From contig CAZHRC010000013.1 of assembly GCA_964533865.1 (NCBI GenBank), forward strand, positions 1-62,918: a DNA stretch of 62,918 nt, read 5' to 3'. The notes under the pieces were generated by a model. That model was given only the letters and a program-made list of their open reading frames with translations, searched no databases and was not told the DNA's origin. Within the stretch, counting starts at the first letter, position 1. Each line of letters begins with the position of its first letter. Shown here piece by piece: positions 7,632 to 15,025 of the stretch. Origin of the DNA: CAZHRC01 sp964533865 (GTDB lineage: Bacteria > Bacillota > Clostridia > Tissierellales > Peptoniphilaceae). Position numbers and translations under genes: made by a program.

Positions 7632-7660
7632 TTGTATCCCTATGCCAAATCTGTTAAAAT
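7632..7660 (+). promoter_or_regulatory. Promoter of the TPP riboswitch-thiT transcript
   Basis: TTGTAT (7632-7637), 17 bases, TAAAAT (7655-7660) with an upstream TG (extended -10). It starts about 20 bases before the riboswitch. The stretch 7500-7631 has no gene. Confidence 0.6.
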
Positions 7661-7680
7661 GAATACAACTTAATATTTGT

Positions 7681-7761
7681 CACTGGGGGTGCTTTATGCT
7701 GAGATTGGAGAATTCCAAATCCCTTAGAACCTGATCTAATTAGTATTAGCGTAGGAAAGTG
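7681..7761 (+). promoter_or_regulatory. TPP riboswitch (THI-box)
   Basis: It contains CACTGGGGGTGC, ATGCTGAGA, CCCTTAGAACCTGATCT and AGCGTAGGAAAGTG in the right order; the ends CACT and AGTG pair as P1. It is followed by a terminator and by thiT, so thiamine pyrophosphate should repress thiamine import. Confidence 0.97.
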
Positions 7762-7766
7762 AAATC

Positions 7767-7804
7767 GGGATTATGACGCGTATTTTTCATAATCCCTTTT
7801 TTTG
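7767..7804 (+). terminator. TPP riboswitch terminator
   Basis: The stem GGGATTATG/CATAATCCC (7767-7775/7788-7796) is followed by eight T, just before the thiT RBS. Confidence 0.92.
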
Positions 7805-7821
7805 TCTTCAAAGGAGGTTGT

Positions 7822-8358
7822 ATGAACCACAAAGTGAGTACGAAAACGCTGGCGGATGCCGGCATTTTAATCGCACTGTCCTTGGTCTTGGGCAGAATAA
7901 AACTATTTACCATGCCTGCAGGAGGATCGGTGACTGCAGGTAGCATGATTCCCCTATTTCTTTTTTCGATAAAATGGGGTTGGAAAAACGGCGTCGTCGT
8001 TGGGTTTGTCTACGGGATCATCGATGCTCTACTCGGCGGCTACATCATTCACCCCGCTCAATTTTTCTTGGATTACCCTATCGCCTATGGCTGTCTTGGG
8101 CTCTCTGGTCTGAAAATCGGCGAAGGTAACAGCATCGTCAATTGGGTTCCAGGTATTGCCATCGGGTTAGGAGGCAGACTTATCGCACATATTTTCTCAG
8201 CGGTAATTTTCTTTTCCTCTACCTTGCCCCCAACGGTCAACCCTTGGATCAATGGCATCATCTACAATGGCACCTTCCTCGTGCCAGAACTCATCATCGC
8301 CGTGGTGATCCTCGCCCTGATCTGGAAGCCTTTAAGCCCTTACTTTAAATTGGACTAA
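7822..8358 (+). CDS. thiT: Thiamine ECF transporter S component ThiT
   Basis: A 178-residue six-helix membrane protein that binds thiamine for an energy-coupling-factor importer. It shows the ThiT features: an N-terminal KTLADAGILIALSLVLGRIK helix, a loop with MPAGGSVTAGSMIPL, and the thiamine-site region GYIIHPAQFFLDYPIAYG near residue 75-90. AAAGGAGG precedes the ATG by five bases. The TPP riboswitch upstream agrees with the substrate. It is a single gene inserted on the opposite strand between carD and radA. Confidence 0.96.
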   Translation: MNHKVSTKTLADAGILIALSLVLGRIKLFTMPAGGSVTAGSMIPLFLFSIKWGWKNGVVVGFVYGIIDALLGGYIIHPAQFFLDYPIAYGCLGLSGLKIGEGNSIVNWVPGIAIGLGGRLIAHIFSAVIFFSSTLPPTVNPWINGIIYNGTFLVPELIIAVVILALIWKPLSPYFKLD

Positions 8359-8381
8359 AGACAACACGGCAAATATTAAGC

Positions 8382-8414
8382 GACCCTCTGCGCAGGAGCA
8401 GAGGGTCTTTTTTT
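8382..8414 (+). terminator. Terminator after thiT
   Basis: Perfect stem GACCCTCTGC/GCAGAGGGTC (8382-8391/8398-8407) with a seven-T tail. The tail touches the radA stop codon on the other strand, so the hairpin may serve both genes. Confidence 0.9.
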
Positions 8415-9778
8415 CAGCGTTGAAGCGCTGTCAATACATCATTAAGCGTCTCGCACTGGATGACTTCTAAGTTTTTGAGATCCGCTTTTATGGTCTTTGT
8501 CGGAGGAATATACGCCTTTTGATAACCCAATCGGTCGACTTCCCTCAGTCTTTGGTCTAACATGGGCACCCGTTTCAGTTCGCCAGTCAATCCCACTTCG
8601 GCGATAAACACAGTTTTGTTATCCAGTCCAATATTTTTAACCGAGGATACAATGCTGATGATTATCGCAAGATTCACTGCCTGTTCGGTCAATCGCAGGC
8701 CCCCTGTGGTTTTTAATATGACGTTTTTATCGTACAACTTTACCCCGCCACGCTCTTCCAGTATCGAAATCAACGTGTTGAGCTGATCTTTTCGCAAACT
8801 GTCACCAATCCGTATCGGATATGGCGTATAGGATTGGGAAACGAGACTTTCCACCTCCACCGTGATCAGCCGGGACCCTTCTTTGATGACCGATAAAGCT
8901 GCGCCTGGCACCGGAGTTCTCCTCTGAGTCACAAAGTGTTCCGAAGGATTGTCTATGGCTTTAATCCCATCTTCACCCATGGAAAATAGCCCGATTTCCC
9001 CAGTGGGGCCAAAACGGTTTTTGGTACTCATCAACACCCGCAGCGGCTCGTCGGACTCCCCTTCCAAAAACAATACCGTGTCCACTAAATGCTCAAGTGT
9101 GCGAAGCCCCGCCAACTCGTCGTTTTTTGTCACGTGGCCGATCATGATCACCGCCCTTGGCGCAGCCGGCGACTTTGCCACGTCGACGATGGCATTGGCG
9201 CACTCCACCGTCTGGGTTGGCGAACCGGCTCGTTGGGTATATGCACTTAATTCAAAGGTTTGGATACTATCGAGAAATACCACCTGAGGGTCTATTTCAG
9301 CAATGGACTGAAGCGCAAGATCCATCGATCCCGTGGCCAGAATCCAAATATTATCGGGGATTTCCTTCATAATGCGAAGCGCTCGAGCTTTGATTTGAGA
9401 GTCGCTTTCCTCCCCGGACACGTAGAGCACAGAGAGCCCTTTGTCTGCGTAATCCTTCGACAATTCTAACAACAGGGTAGACTTGCCCGCTCCGGGCCTT
9501 GCCGTCAGTATGGTCACACTATCGCGAACCAACCCACCGCCTAAAACCCGATCGAACTCCTGGGATGAGGACATGAGGCGCTGATTGCGATCGACGGTCA
9601 CAAGCTTCAATTTTTGAGCCTTCACTGCGCTCTTTGCCGGTGCAGCGCCCCTCGTCGACTTCTTTTCGACAACGGATTCCTCCATGGTACCCCAACTTTG
9701 GCATTGGGGACACTTTCCGCTCCACGCCGGGTTTTCATACCCACAGGAGCTACAGCGATATACGGTTTTAACTTTCAT
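8414..9778 (-). CDS. radA: DNA repair protein RadA (Sms)
   Basis: A 454-residue RecA-like ATPase that helps branch migration of recombination intermediates. It has an N-terminal zinc finger (CSSC, CPQC, residues 8-30), Walker A ARPGAGKSTLLL near residue 90, the RadA-specific KNRFGPTGEIG motif near 250, and a C-terminal Lon-protease-like domain (FIAEVGLTGELKRV) without protease activity. The frame is open further upstream, but AAGGAG lies six bases before the ATG at 9778. It follows clpC after a terminator, in the well-known mcsB-clpC-radA order. disA, which often comes next, is absent here. Confidence 0.96.
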   Translation of the reverse strand: MKVKTVYRCSSCGYENPAWSGKCPQCQSWGTMEESVVEKKSTRGAAPAKSAVKAQKLKLVTVDRNQRLMSSSQEFDRVLGGGLVRDSVTILTARPGAGKSTLLLELSKDYADKGLSVLYVSGEESDSQIKARALRIMKEIPDNIWILATGSMDLALQSIAEIDPQVVFLDSIQTFELSAYTQRAGSPTQTVECANAIVDVAKSPAAPRAVIMIGHVTKNDELAGLRTLEHLVDTVLFLEGESDEPLRVLMSTKNRFGPTGEIGLFSMGEDGIKAIDNPSEHFVTQRRTPVPGAALSVIKEGSRLITVEVESLVSQSYTPYPIRIGDSLRKDQLNTLISILEERGGVKLYDKNVILKTTGGLRLTEQAVNLAIIISIVSSVKNIGLDNKTVFIAEVGLTGELKRVPMLDQRLREVDRLGYQKAYIPPTKTIKADLKNLEVIQCETLNDVLTALQR

Positions 9779-9813
9779 CCACATCTCCTTGGAAAACATC
9801 TGACCCCTTGTGA

Positions 9814-9846
9814 AAAAGTGAGCTTTCCATCGGAAAGCTCACTTTT
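9814..9846 (-). terminator. Terminator of the ctsR-mcsA-mcsB-clpC operon
   Basis: Near-perfect 15-bp stem AAAAGTGAGCTTTCC/GGAAAGCTCACTTTT just after the clpC stop, ending in a T run on the minus strand. Confidence 0.85.
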
Positions 9847-9849
9847 ATG

Positions 9850-12285
9850 TTACTCAACGGCTAATGTTTCCTCTTGTTTCTTAAAGGTCAACCCCTCATC
9901 GCCACGATCGATGAGGATTTCATCTTCTTTTGTGACGGATTCCGAAAGTATCGCCTCAGCCAGTGCGTCTTCGATTTCTGTGCGTATCGTTCGCTCTAAA
10001 GGACGCGCTCCATAGTATTTGTCAAAGCCCTTGTCGGCAATGTAGTCGACTGTGCCTTCGGTGTAAGAAATGGTGATTTCTAAAGCCGCTAGTCTCTTTA
10101 CCATTTCATCTAATAACAATCCGGTAATTTCACGTACTGCTACCTTATCCAACGAGCTAAAGACCACAATATCGTCGATACGGTTCAAAAATTCTGGGCG
10201 GAACGTTCTGCGCAATTCTTCCATCATGATACCCTTGACCCGATCGTATTCTTTTTCTTCTACTTCTTGAACCGCCGCAAATCCCAACCCTGATTTTCTG
10301 TCGAGTTGGCTCGCACCCACATTTGAAGTCAGGATGATCACCGCGTTTTTAAAGCTCACTGTGCGCCCTTGAGAATCGGTGATACGCCCATCGTCCAAGA
10401 TTTGAAGCAACATGTTAAACACATCTGGATGCGCTTTTTCAATCTCGTCAAAGAGCACCACCGCATAGGGTTTTCGGCGGATCGCTTCCGTCAATTGACC
10501 GCCTTCATCGTATCCCACATACCCTGGAGGCGATCCGACAAGCCGTGACACCGAGTGTTTTTCCATGTATTCGCTCATATCGATACGAATCATGGCTTCT
10601 TCATCGCCAAAGAGGTTCCTTGCCAAGGACTTGGCAAGGTAAGTCTTGCCGACCCCTGTCGGTCCGACAAAGATGAAGCTACCCACTGGCTTGTTAGGAT
10701 CTTTCAAGCCCACTCTAGCCCTTTTTATCGCATGGGACACCACATCAATCGCCTTATCCTGACCGATAACCTCACCCTTGAGGGTTTTGTCGAGGTTGAG
10801 ATAGCGCTGTGACTCTTCCACGGTCATTTTCATCACTGGGACGCCGCTCCAATCGGAGACGATTTTGGCGATTTCGTCAAAGCCCACCTCCATAAGTTTG
10901 ATGCGTTTTTCTCGATTCCAATCCCCTTGAGCTTCATCCAACTCCGCTTTCAGTTGGAGGATGTCATCGCGAAGGCTTGCCGCTTTCTCAAAGTTTTGCG
11001 TGGCGACAGCCTGTTCTTTCTCTTTATTCAACCCTTCTAATCGATCTTCCAAAGACTTGAGATTCTTTGGCGCCACGTAGTTTTTAACTCGGATCATCGA
11101 TGCGGCTTCATCGATAAGGTCGATGGCTTTATCCGGTAAGAAGCGATCGGTCAAATAGCGCGCCGATAACTCCGCTGCTGCAACTAAAGCTTCATCGGTG
11201 ATCTTTACTTTGTGATGGGCCTCGTATTTGTCCCGCACCCCTTCTAAAATTTGAATCGTATCTTCCACAGTGGGTTCTTCCACCATAATCGGTTGCAAAC
11301 GGCGCTCTAGGGCAGCGTCTTTCTCAATGTGTTTTCGGTACTCGTCGACAGTTGTCGCGCCTACGATTTGCAACTCACCCCTAGCCAGTACCGGCTTTAG
11401 AATATTCGCCGCGTCCATCGCTCCTTCAGCACCGCCCGCTCCTATTATCGTGTGAAATTCATCGATGAAAAGGACGACATTATCTCGCTCGATGAGCTCA
11501 TTGATCGTTTGTTTGATTCGCTCTTCAAAATCCCCACGATACTTGGTCCCTGCCAACATCCCTGGAAGGTCGAGGCTGACGATGGTTTTGTCGATCATGA
11601 TCTCTGGGACGTTGCCTTCGACGATGCGTTGAGCTAAGCCCTCTGCGATGGCAGTTTTTCCAACACCAGGCTCTCCGATGAGAATCGGGTTGTTTTTGGT
11701 TCGTCTGGACAACACTTGAACAATGCGTTCGATTTCTTTTTCACGGCCAATGACCGGGTCAATTTTGCCGTCTTTTGCCATTTGGTTCAAGTCCTTGCCG
11801 AACTTCTCTACATTGCTCTCTCCTTGACCTTTTTGCCCTTCGTTTCCCGCTTGATTTTGAGCGCTGAAGAGCTCTTTGAGCTTTTGTTTCACCTTTTGAC
11901 GATCCACCCCTGTTAAAATCAACATAATATTAGAAAAGGATTCGTTGTCGTCTAGAAGTGCCAATAGAATGTGCTCATTGCCGATATAGCTGTGGCCAAA
12001 CTTTCGTGCCCCTTCTCGTGCCATTTCAAAAATCCGCTTTACTCTAGGGGTTTGTCCCATCGGCGGACTTTGCGCATCGCCGAGGCCAATGTTGTTGACC
12101 ACCACTTCTTTTAATTTTTCGTAGTTGGCGCCTCCGGCGACCAATGCGGTGGTTTCGATGCCACCGGTTTTCATCAAGGCTAGGAGCAAGTGCTCCGTGC
12201 CCACATAATCGTGTTTAAGTTCAAAGGCTTCGTTCGCTGCAATTCGCAACAGCTTTTCAACGCCTCCTGTGTTTTTATTGGCCAT
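9850..12285 (-). CDS. clpC: ATP-dependent Clp protease ATP-binding subunit ClpC
   Basis: An 811-residue Hsp100 unfoldase that feeds proteins, including those phosphorylated on arginine by McsB, to ClpP. It has two N-terminal Clp repeats (1-145), a first AAA domain with GEPGVGKTAIAEGLA near 210, a middle UVR-type coiled coil near 420-455, and a second AAA domain with GPTGVGKTYLAKSLA near 545 and SEYMEKHSVSRLVGSPPGYVG. Full family length. Last gene of the CtsR-controlled operon, 10 bases after mcsB. Confidence 0.97.
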   Translation of the reverse strand: MANKNTGGVEKLLRIAANEAFELKHDYVGTEHLLLALMKTGGIETTALVAGGANYEKLKEVVVNNIGLGDAQSPPMGQTPRVKRIFEMAREGARKFGHSYIGNEHILLALLDDNESFSNIMLILTGVDRQKVKQKLKELFSAQNQAGNEGQKGQGESNVEKFGKDLNQMAKDGKIDPVIGREKEIERIVQVLSRRTKNNPILIGEPGVGKTAIAEGLAQRIVEGNVPEIMIDKTIVSLDLPGMLAGTKYRGDFEERIKQTINELIERDNVVLFIDEFHTIIGAGGAEGAMDAANILKPVLARGELQIVGATTVDEYRKHIEKDAALERRLQPIMVEEPTVEDTIQILEGVRDKYEAHHKVKITDEALVAAAELSARYLTDRFLPDKAIDLIDEAASMIRVKNYVAPKNLKSLEDRLEGLNKEKEQAVATQNFEKAASLRDDILQLKAELDEAQGDWNREKRIKLMEVGFDEIAKIVSDWSGVPVMKMTVEESQRYLNLDKTLKGEVIGQDKAIDVVSHAIKRARVGLKDPNKPVGSFIFVGPTGVGKTYLAKSLARNLFGDEEAMIRIDMSEYMEKHSVSRLVGSPPGYVGYDEGGQLTEAIRRKPYAVVLFDEIEKAHPDVFNMLLQILDDGRITDSQGRTVSFKNAVIILTSNVGASQLDRKSGLGFAAVQEVEEKEYDRVKGIMMEELRRTFRPEFLNRIDDIVVFSSLDKVAVREITGLLLDEMVKRLAALEITISYTEGTVDYIADKGFDKYYGARPLERTIRTEIEDALAEAILSESVTKEDEILIDRGDEGLTFKKQEETLAVE

Positions 12286-12295
12286 GTGTTACCTC

Positions 12296-13312
12296 CTATT
12301 CGAAAAACTCACGTACGTATCCCGCTCGTATCACTCGTTGATCATCTTGCAATTGGTTGAGTCTGCCATACATGAGAATATTGTTTTTTTGTACCGAAAA
12401 CATGAGACCAGATACTTTCTCGAGGTCCAATCCTTCGATTAAATCCAAATCGATGCCCACCCTTAAAAAAGACAATGCCCTAAGCGCTTCCTTTTCTTCC
12501 AGTTGACGAGCATTGGTCAGCATACCGTAGGCTCTGTAGATTTGATCCTCCATCATGATCTGATTTTGCTCTAAGAATTGACGGCGTAGACGTCGTTCGT
12601 TGCTAATGACCCGATGGATGACGCTGGTCATTTTTTCTAAGGTCTGGTCTTCCGACACGCCTAAAGTCTTTTGGTTTGACAATTGGTACATATCACCTAA
12701 TGCTTCACTGCCTTCGCCATAAACCCCGCGCACGGTGACGCCCAGTTTGGCGAGGCTATCGACTAATCCGGTCATCAACCCTGCATGAAAGGTCGCAGGC
12801 AGGTGTAGCATCACTGATGCCCGCATACCCGTTCCCGTATTGGTTGGGCAAGCGGTCAAGTAACCGTAGTCGATATGATAAGCAAAATCCACCGACCGTT
12901 CCAATACTTCATCCACCTCCATCGCGGTACGATAGGCGTTTTGAAGTTGAAACCCCGGCTTTAACACTTGTAAGCGCAAATGGTCTTCTTCGTTGATCAT
13001 CAAGTTGACTTGTTCATCTTCTCTCAAAACAAAACTCGACGTTTTGGAATTTTTGATCAGCTCAGGAGAAATGATGTGATTTTCCATCAACACTTGGCGC
13101 CTTAGTGGCGATAACGTATTGACAAAGACGTGTCGATAATCATGACCCTCCAGTGTTTTAGAAGCCTCGTGGATCAAATGATCCACTTTATCGGCTTCCT
13201 TTTGATCAAGAGCGTTGGGAAATCTATGGCCTTTGACATTTCTCGCCAAACGCATCCGAGTACTGATGACCACATCTTTATAAGGGGCTTTACCATAATT
13301 CCACTCAACCAT
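12296..13312 (-). CDS. mcsB: Protein-arginine kinase McsB
   Basis: Phosphorylates arginine residues of proteins, marking them for ClpCP, and inactivates CtsR in stress. The 338-residue protein has the guanido-kinase fold: VVISTRMRLARNVKGHRFP near residue 20-38 and the catalytic CPTNTGTGMRASVMLHLP near residue 160, where the Cys and the NTGTG loop are family hallmarks. The frame extends seven residues upstream, but the ATG at 13312 has GAGGTGAG in front and starts MVEWNYGK like its relatives. It overlaps the end of mcsA by eight bases. Confidence 0.96.
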   Translation of the reverse strand: MVEWNYGKAPYKDVVISTRMRLARNVKGHRFPNALDQKEADKVDHLIHEASKTLEGHDYRHVFVNTLSPLRRQVLMENHIISPELIKNSKTSSFVLREDEQVNLMINEEDHLRLQVLKPGFQLQNAYRTAMEVDEVLERSVDFAYHIDYGYLTACPTNTGTGMRASVMLHLPATFHAGLMTGLVDSLAKLGVTVRGVYGEGSEALGDMYQLSNQKTLGVSEDQTLEKMTSVIHRVISNERRLRRQFLEQNQIMMEDQIYRAYGMLTNARQLEEKEALRALSFLRVGIDLDLIEGLDLEKVSGLMFSVQKNNILMYGRLNQLQDDQRVIRAGYVREFFE

Positions 13313-13847
13313 CAATCTCACCTCGCATGACATTTAAACGCTCGTTTAACTCCGACATTTCGTCTCGAATTTCTGCAGCGTCTTCATAGCGCTCTTCTTG
13401 AATGGAGAACTCGAGTTTTTCTTTCGTTTCGTCGATCACCGCTTGAAGCATTCTGACGCCTTCATACCGCGCTGGCGATTTTCCCGTGTGGGATACGGCG
13501 CCTTGGGTTTGAGCTAGGGTGGTTTTTGTCAATTCATCAAAGTGGGTGTAGCACCTATCACATCCAAACCGTCCTGATTCTATGACTTGTTCAAATGTTT
13601 TGTGGCATTGAGGACAAGGCTCTTGCGCCCCGTGATCCATCGAATTGCTATCGATGACACCGCTGACTAAATCCGCTAATATTTCTTGAAAATAAGTGAA
13701 GCTCTTATCTTTGTCGACGCCTTCCGGCATTTGTTCCGACAAAAACTCGAGATAGTGATCCTCGCATAGGTTCAGCTTGGTGTGAACCTCTCCAGCAATA
13801 ATCGAAATCTCTACAATGGCTTCTTTATCGCATCGATCGCATTTCAT
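13305..13847 (-). CDS. mcsA: Protein-arginine kinase activator McsA
   Basis: A 180-residue partner that activates McsB. Two zinc-binding clusters are visible (CDRC with CEDH in residues 3-31; CPQC and CDRC in residues 78-98), followed by a C-terminal UVR domain (residues 140-175, LEFSIQEERYEDAAEIRDE). Second gene of the operon, 35 bases after ctsR. Confidence 0.95.
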   Translation of the reverse strand: MKCDRCDKEAIVEISIIAGEVHTKLNLCEDHYLEFLSEQMPEGVDKDKSFTYFQEILADLVSGVIDSNSMDHGAQEPCPQCHKTFEQVIESGRFGCDRCYTHFDELTKTTLAQTQGAVSHTGKSPARYEGVRMLQAVIDETKEKLEFSIQEERYEDAAEIRDEMSELNERLNVMRGEIDG

Positions 13848-13882
13848 AGAGTTCCTCCTATCTTGACATCACCTGCCCACCT

Positions 13883-14344
13883 TTAACGAAGGAAAACAAG
13901 TAACATATTTTTTAAAATGCTCGCTCGCATCTCGTTTCTATACTCCGGTTTAACGATCCCCAGAGCGTTGTTGTCAATGGCACAACGCATGAGCGCGGCT
14001 TCTCGAGTCGTGATGACCTCCTCCTCCGCTAACGTCGCCAGTAAATGAGCAGCCTTGTCCACTGTGATACAATCGCCAATGGTTTGATTTGCTAACTGAT
14101 CAATATAATCTCTCTTATCGAGGGAAAGCTTAATTATTCTAATATACCCAGAACCTCCCCGCCTACTCTCGATGTGATAGCCTTTATAGGGTGTAAATCG
14201 GGTGGTCAGCACGTAGTTGATTTGCGACGGGGCGCAGTTAAATCGCACAGCTAAGTCATTTCTTCCGATCTCCACAAAACCTTCTGCGGTTTCGTTTAAC
14301 AGTTCTTTAATAAATTGTTCAATGGTTGATGTCAGTCCTGCCAT
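13883..14344 (-). CDS. ctsR: Transcriptional repressor CtsR
   Basis: A 153-residue repressor of class III heat-shock genes. The N-terminal winged helix holds the family motifs RFNCAPSQINYVLTTRF and the glycine-rich wing ESRRGGSGYIRI; a C-terminal dimerisation and McsB-interaction domain follows. A matching CtsR box lies at 14379-14395, so the operon is auto-regulated. Confidence 0.97.
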   Translation of the reverse strand: MAGLTSTIEQFIKELLNETAEGFVEIGRNDLAVRFNCAPSQINYVLTTRFTPYKGYHIESRRGGSGYIRIIKLSLDKRDYIDQLANQTIGDCITVDKAAHLLATLAEEEVITTREAALMRCAIDNNALGIVKPEYRNEMRASILKNMLLVFLR

Positions 14345-14378
14345 AATAACCTCCTAGCCAAACAACGAGCGCGCTCAC

Positions 14379-14395
14379 TTTGACTTACTTTGACC
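14379..14395 (-). promoter_or_regulatory. CtsR operator
   Basis: The minus strand reads GGTCAAAGTAAGTCAAA: the heptad RGTCAAA twice with a three-base spacer, the known CtsR recognition pattern. It lies between the promoter at 14444-14472 and the ctsR start. Confidence 0.93.
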
Positions 14396-14410
14396 TTTGT
14401 TTTATAAAGA

Positions 14411-14430
14411 AAACCCAATCGTCTTGGGTT
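14411..14430 (-). terminator. Hairpin downstream of the S26-like gene, inside the ctsR leader
   Basis: The stem AACCCAA/TTGGGTT with loop GACGA is followed by TTCTTT on the minus strand. It can end transcripts coming from the S26-like gene, but it also lies downstream of the ctsR -10 box, so it could act as an attenuator. Confidence 0.5.
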
Positions 14431-14443
14431 CACTTCTGTTTTT

Positions 14444-14472
14444 ATTATACCATGGTCTATCACCTTTCGCAA
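14444..14472 (-). promoter_or_regulatory. Promoter of the ctsR operon
   Basis: TTGCGA (14472-14467), 17 bases, TATAAT (14449-14444) on the minus strand. It abuts the stop codon of the preceding gene. The CtsR box is about 50 bases downstream. Confidence 0.65.
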
Positions 14473-14473
14473 C

Positions 14474-15010
14474 CTACGCTCGCCTCAACACACCTCGTAT
14501 CGCCATACCAAGAGCGACTAAAAAGAGCACTGAAAAAAAGTAGATCGGCTGCCTCAGGAGGCTAACTACATAGCCTATAAAAGGAATTCGCGTTTTGACC
14601 ACGCCGCGCACTCGCTCTGCTAGTAGGGTTTTACCCTCCTCAGATCCGATTTCATCGGTTTTAACGTAAAATCCTCCGTCAGATTTACCCATGATACGCG
14701 ATAATTTCAGGGATGTACTCCCTTCTGTTTCATAAGCGACAATGTCATTTACTTCGGGTTGTCTATCCCACTTGGCGACGATAACCAAATCCCTCGGCTC
14801 AATGGTTGGTGCCATTTGCAGGCTGTCCATGACCAAAAAATCGTAATGGAATGCGGTTTTTGGAAACCAGGGCACCTCTTCCATCATCAGAAAAAAGGAT
14901 ATCGGTAGAATGAGGACAAGTAGAAAAGAAACCACTATGGAAGCGAGTAGCCCCCATAGTGATCTATTATTTTTTGATGGTCTCAAAGGCATTACCCCTC
15001 TTGATCTCAT
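14474..15010 (-). CDS. Signal peptidase I (S26)-like membrane protein, apparently without catalytic residues
   Basis: A 178-residue protein with membrane segments near residues 20-43 and 150-172 enclosing a domain that follows the SipW/archaeal-type signal peptidase layout: APTIEPRDLVIVAK (usual SMEPTI-GDLV), NDIVAYE (usual GDIVTY), YVKTDE (usual TKGD) and RGVVKTRIPFIGYVVSLL (usual GKV-KIPYIGY). The position normally held by the catalytic Ser before Met is Gln65 (LQMAPT), and the position of the general-base His in THRI is Ser104 (LSRI). So the fold looks kept but the chemistry lost. It lies 15 bases after the EF-G paralogue. It could be a binding or chaperone pseudo-enzyme; function unknown. 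Confidence 0.75.
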   Translation of the reverse strand: MRSRGVMPLRPSKNNRSLWGLLASIVVSFLLVLILPISFFLMMEEVPWFPKTAFHYDFLVMDSLQMAPTIEPRDLVIVAKWDRQPEVNDIVAYETEGSTSLKLSRIMGKSDGGFYVKTDEIGSEEGKTLLAERVRGVVKTRIPFIGYVVSLLRQPIYFFSVLFLVALGMAIRGVLRRA

Positions 15011-15025
15011 GTGAAGCCTCTAAAA

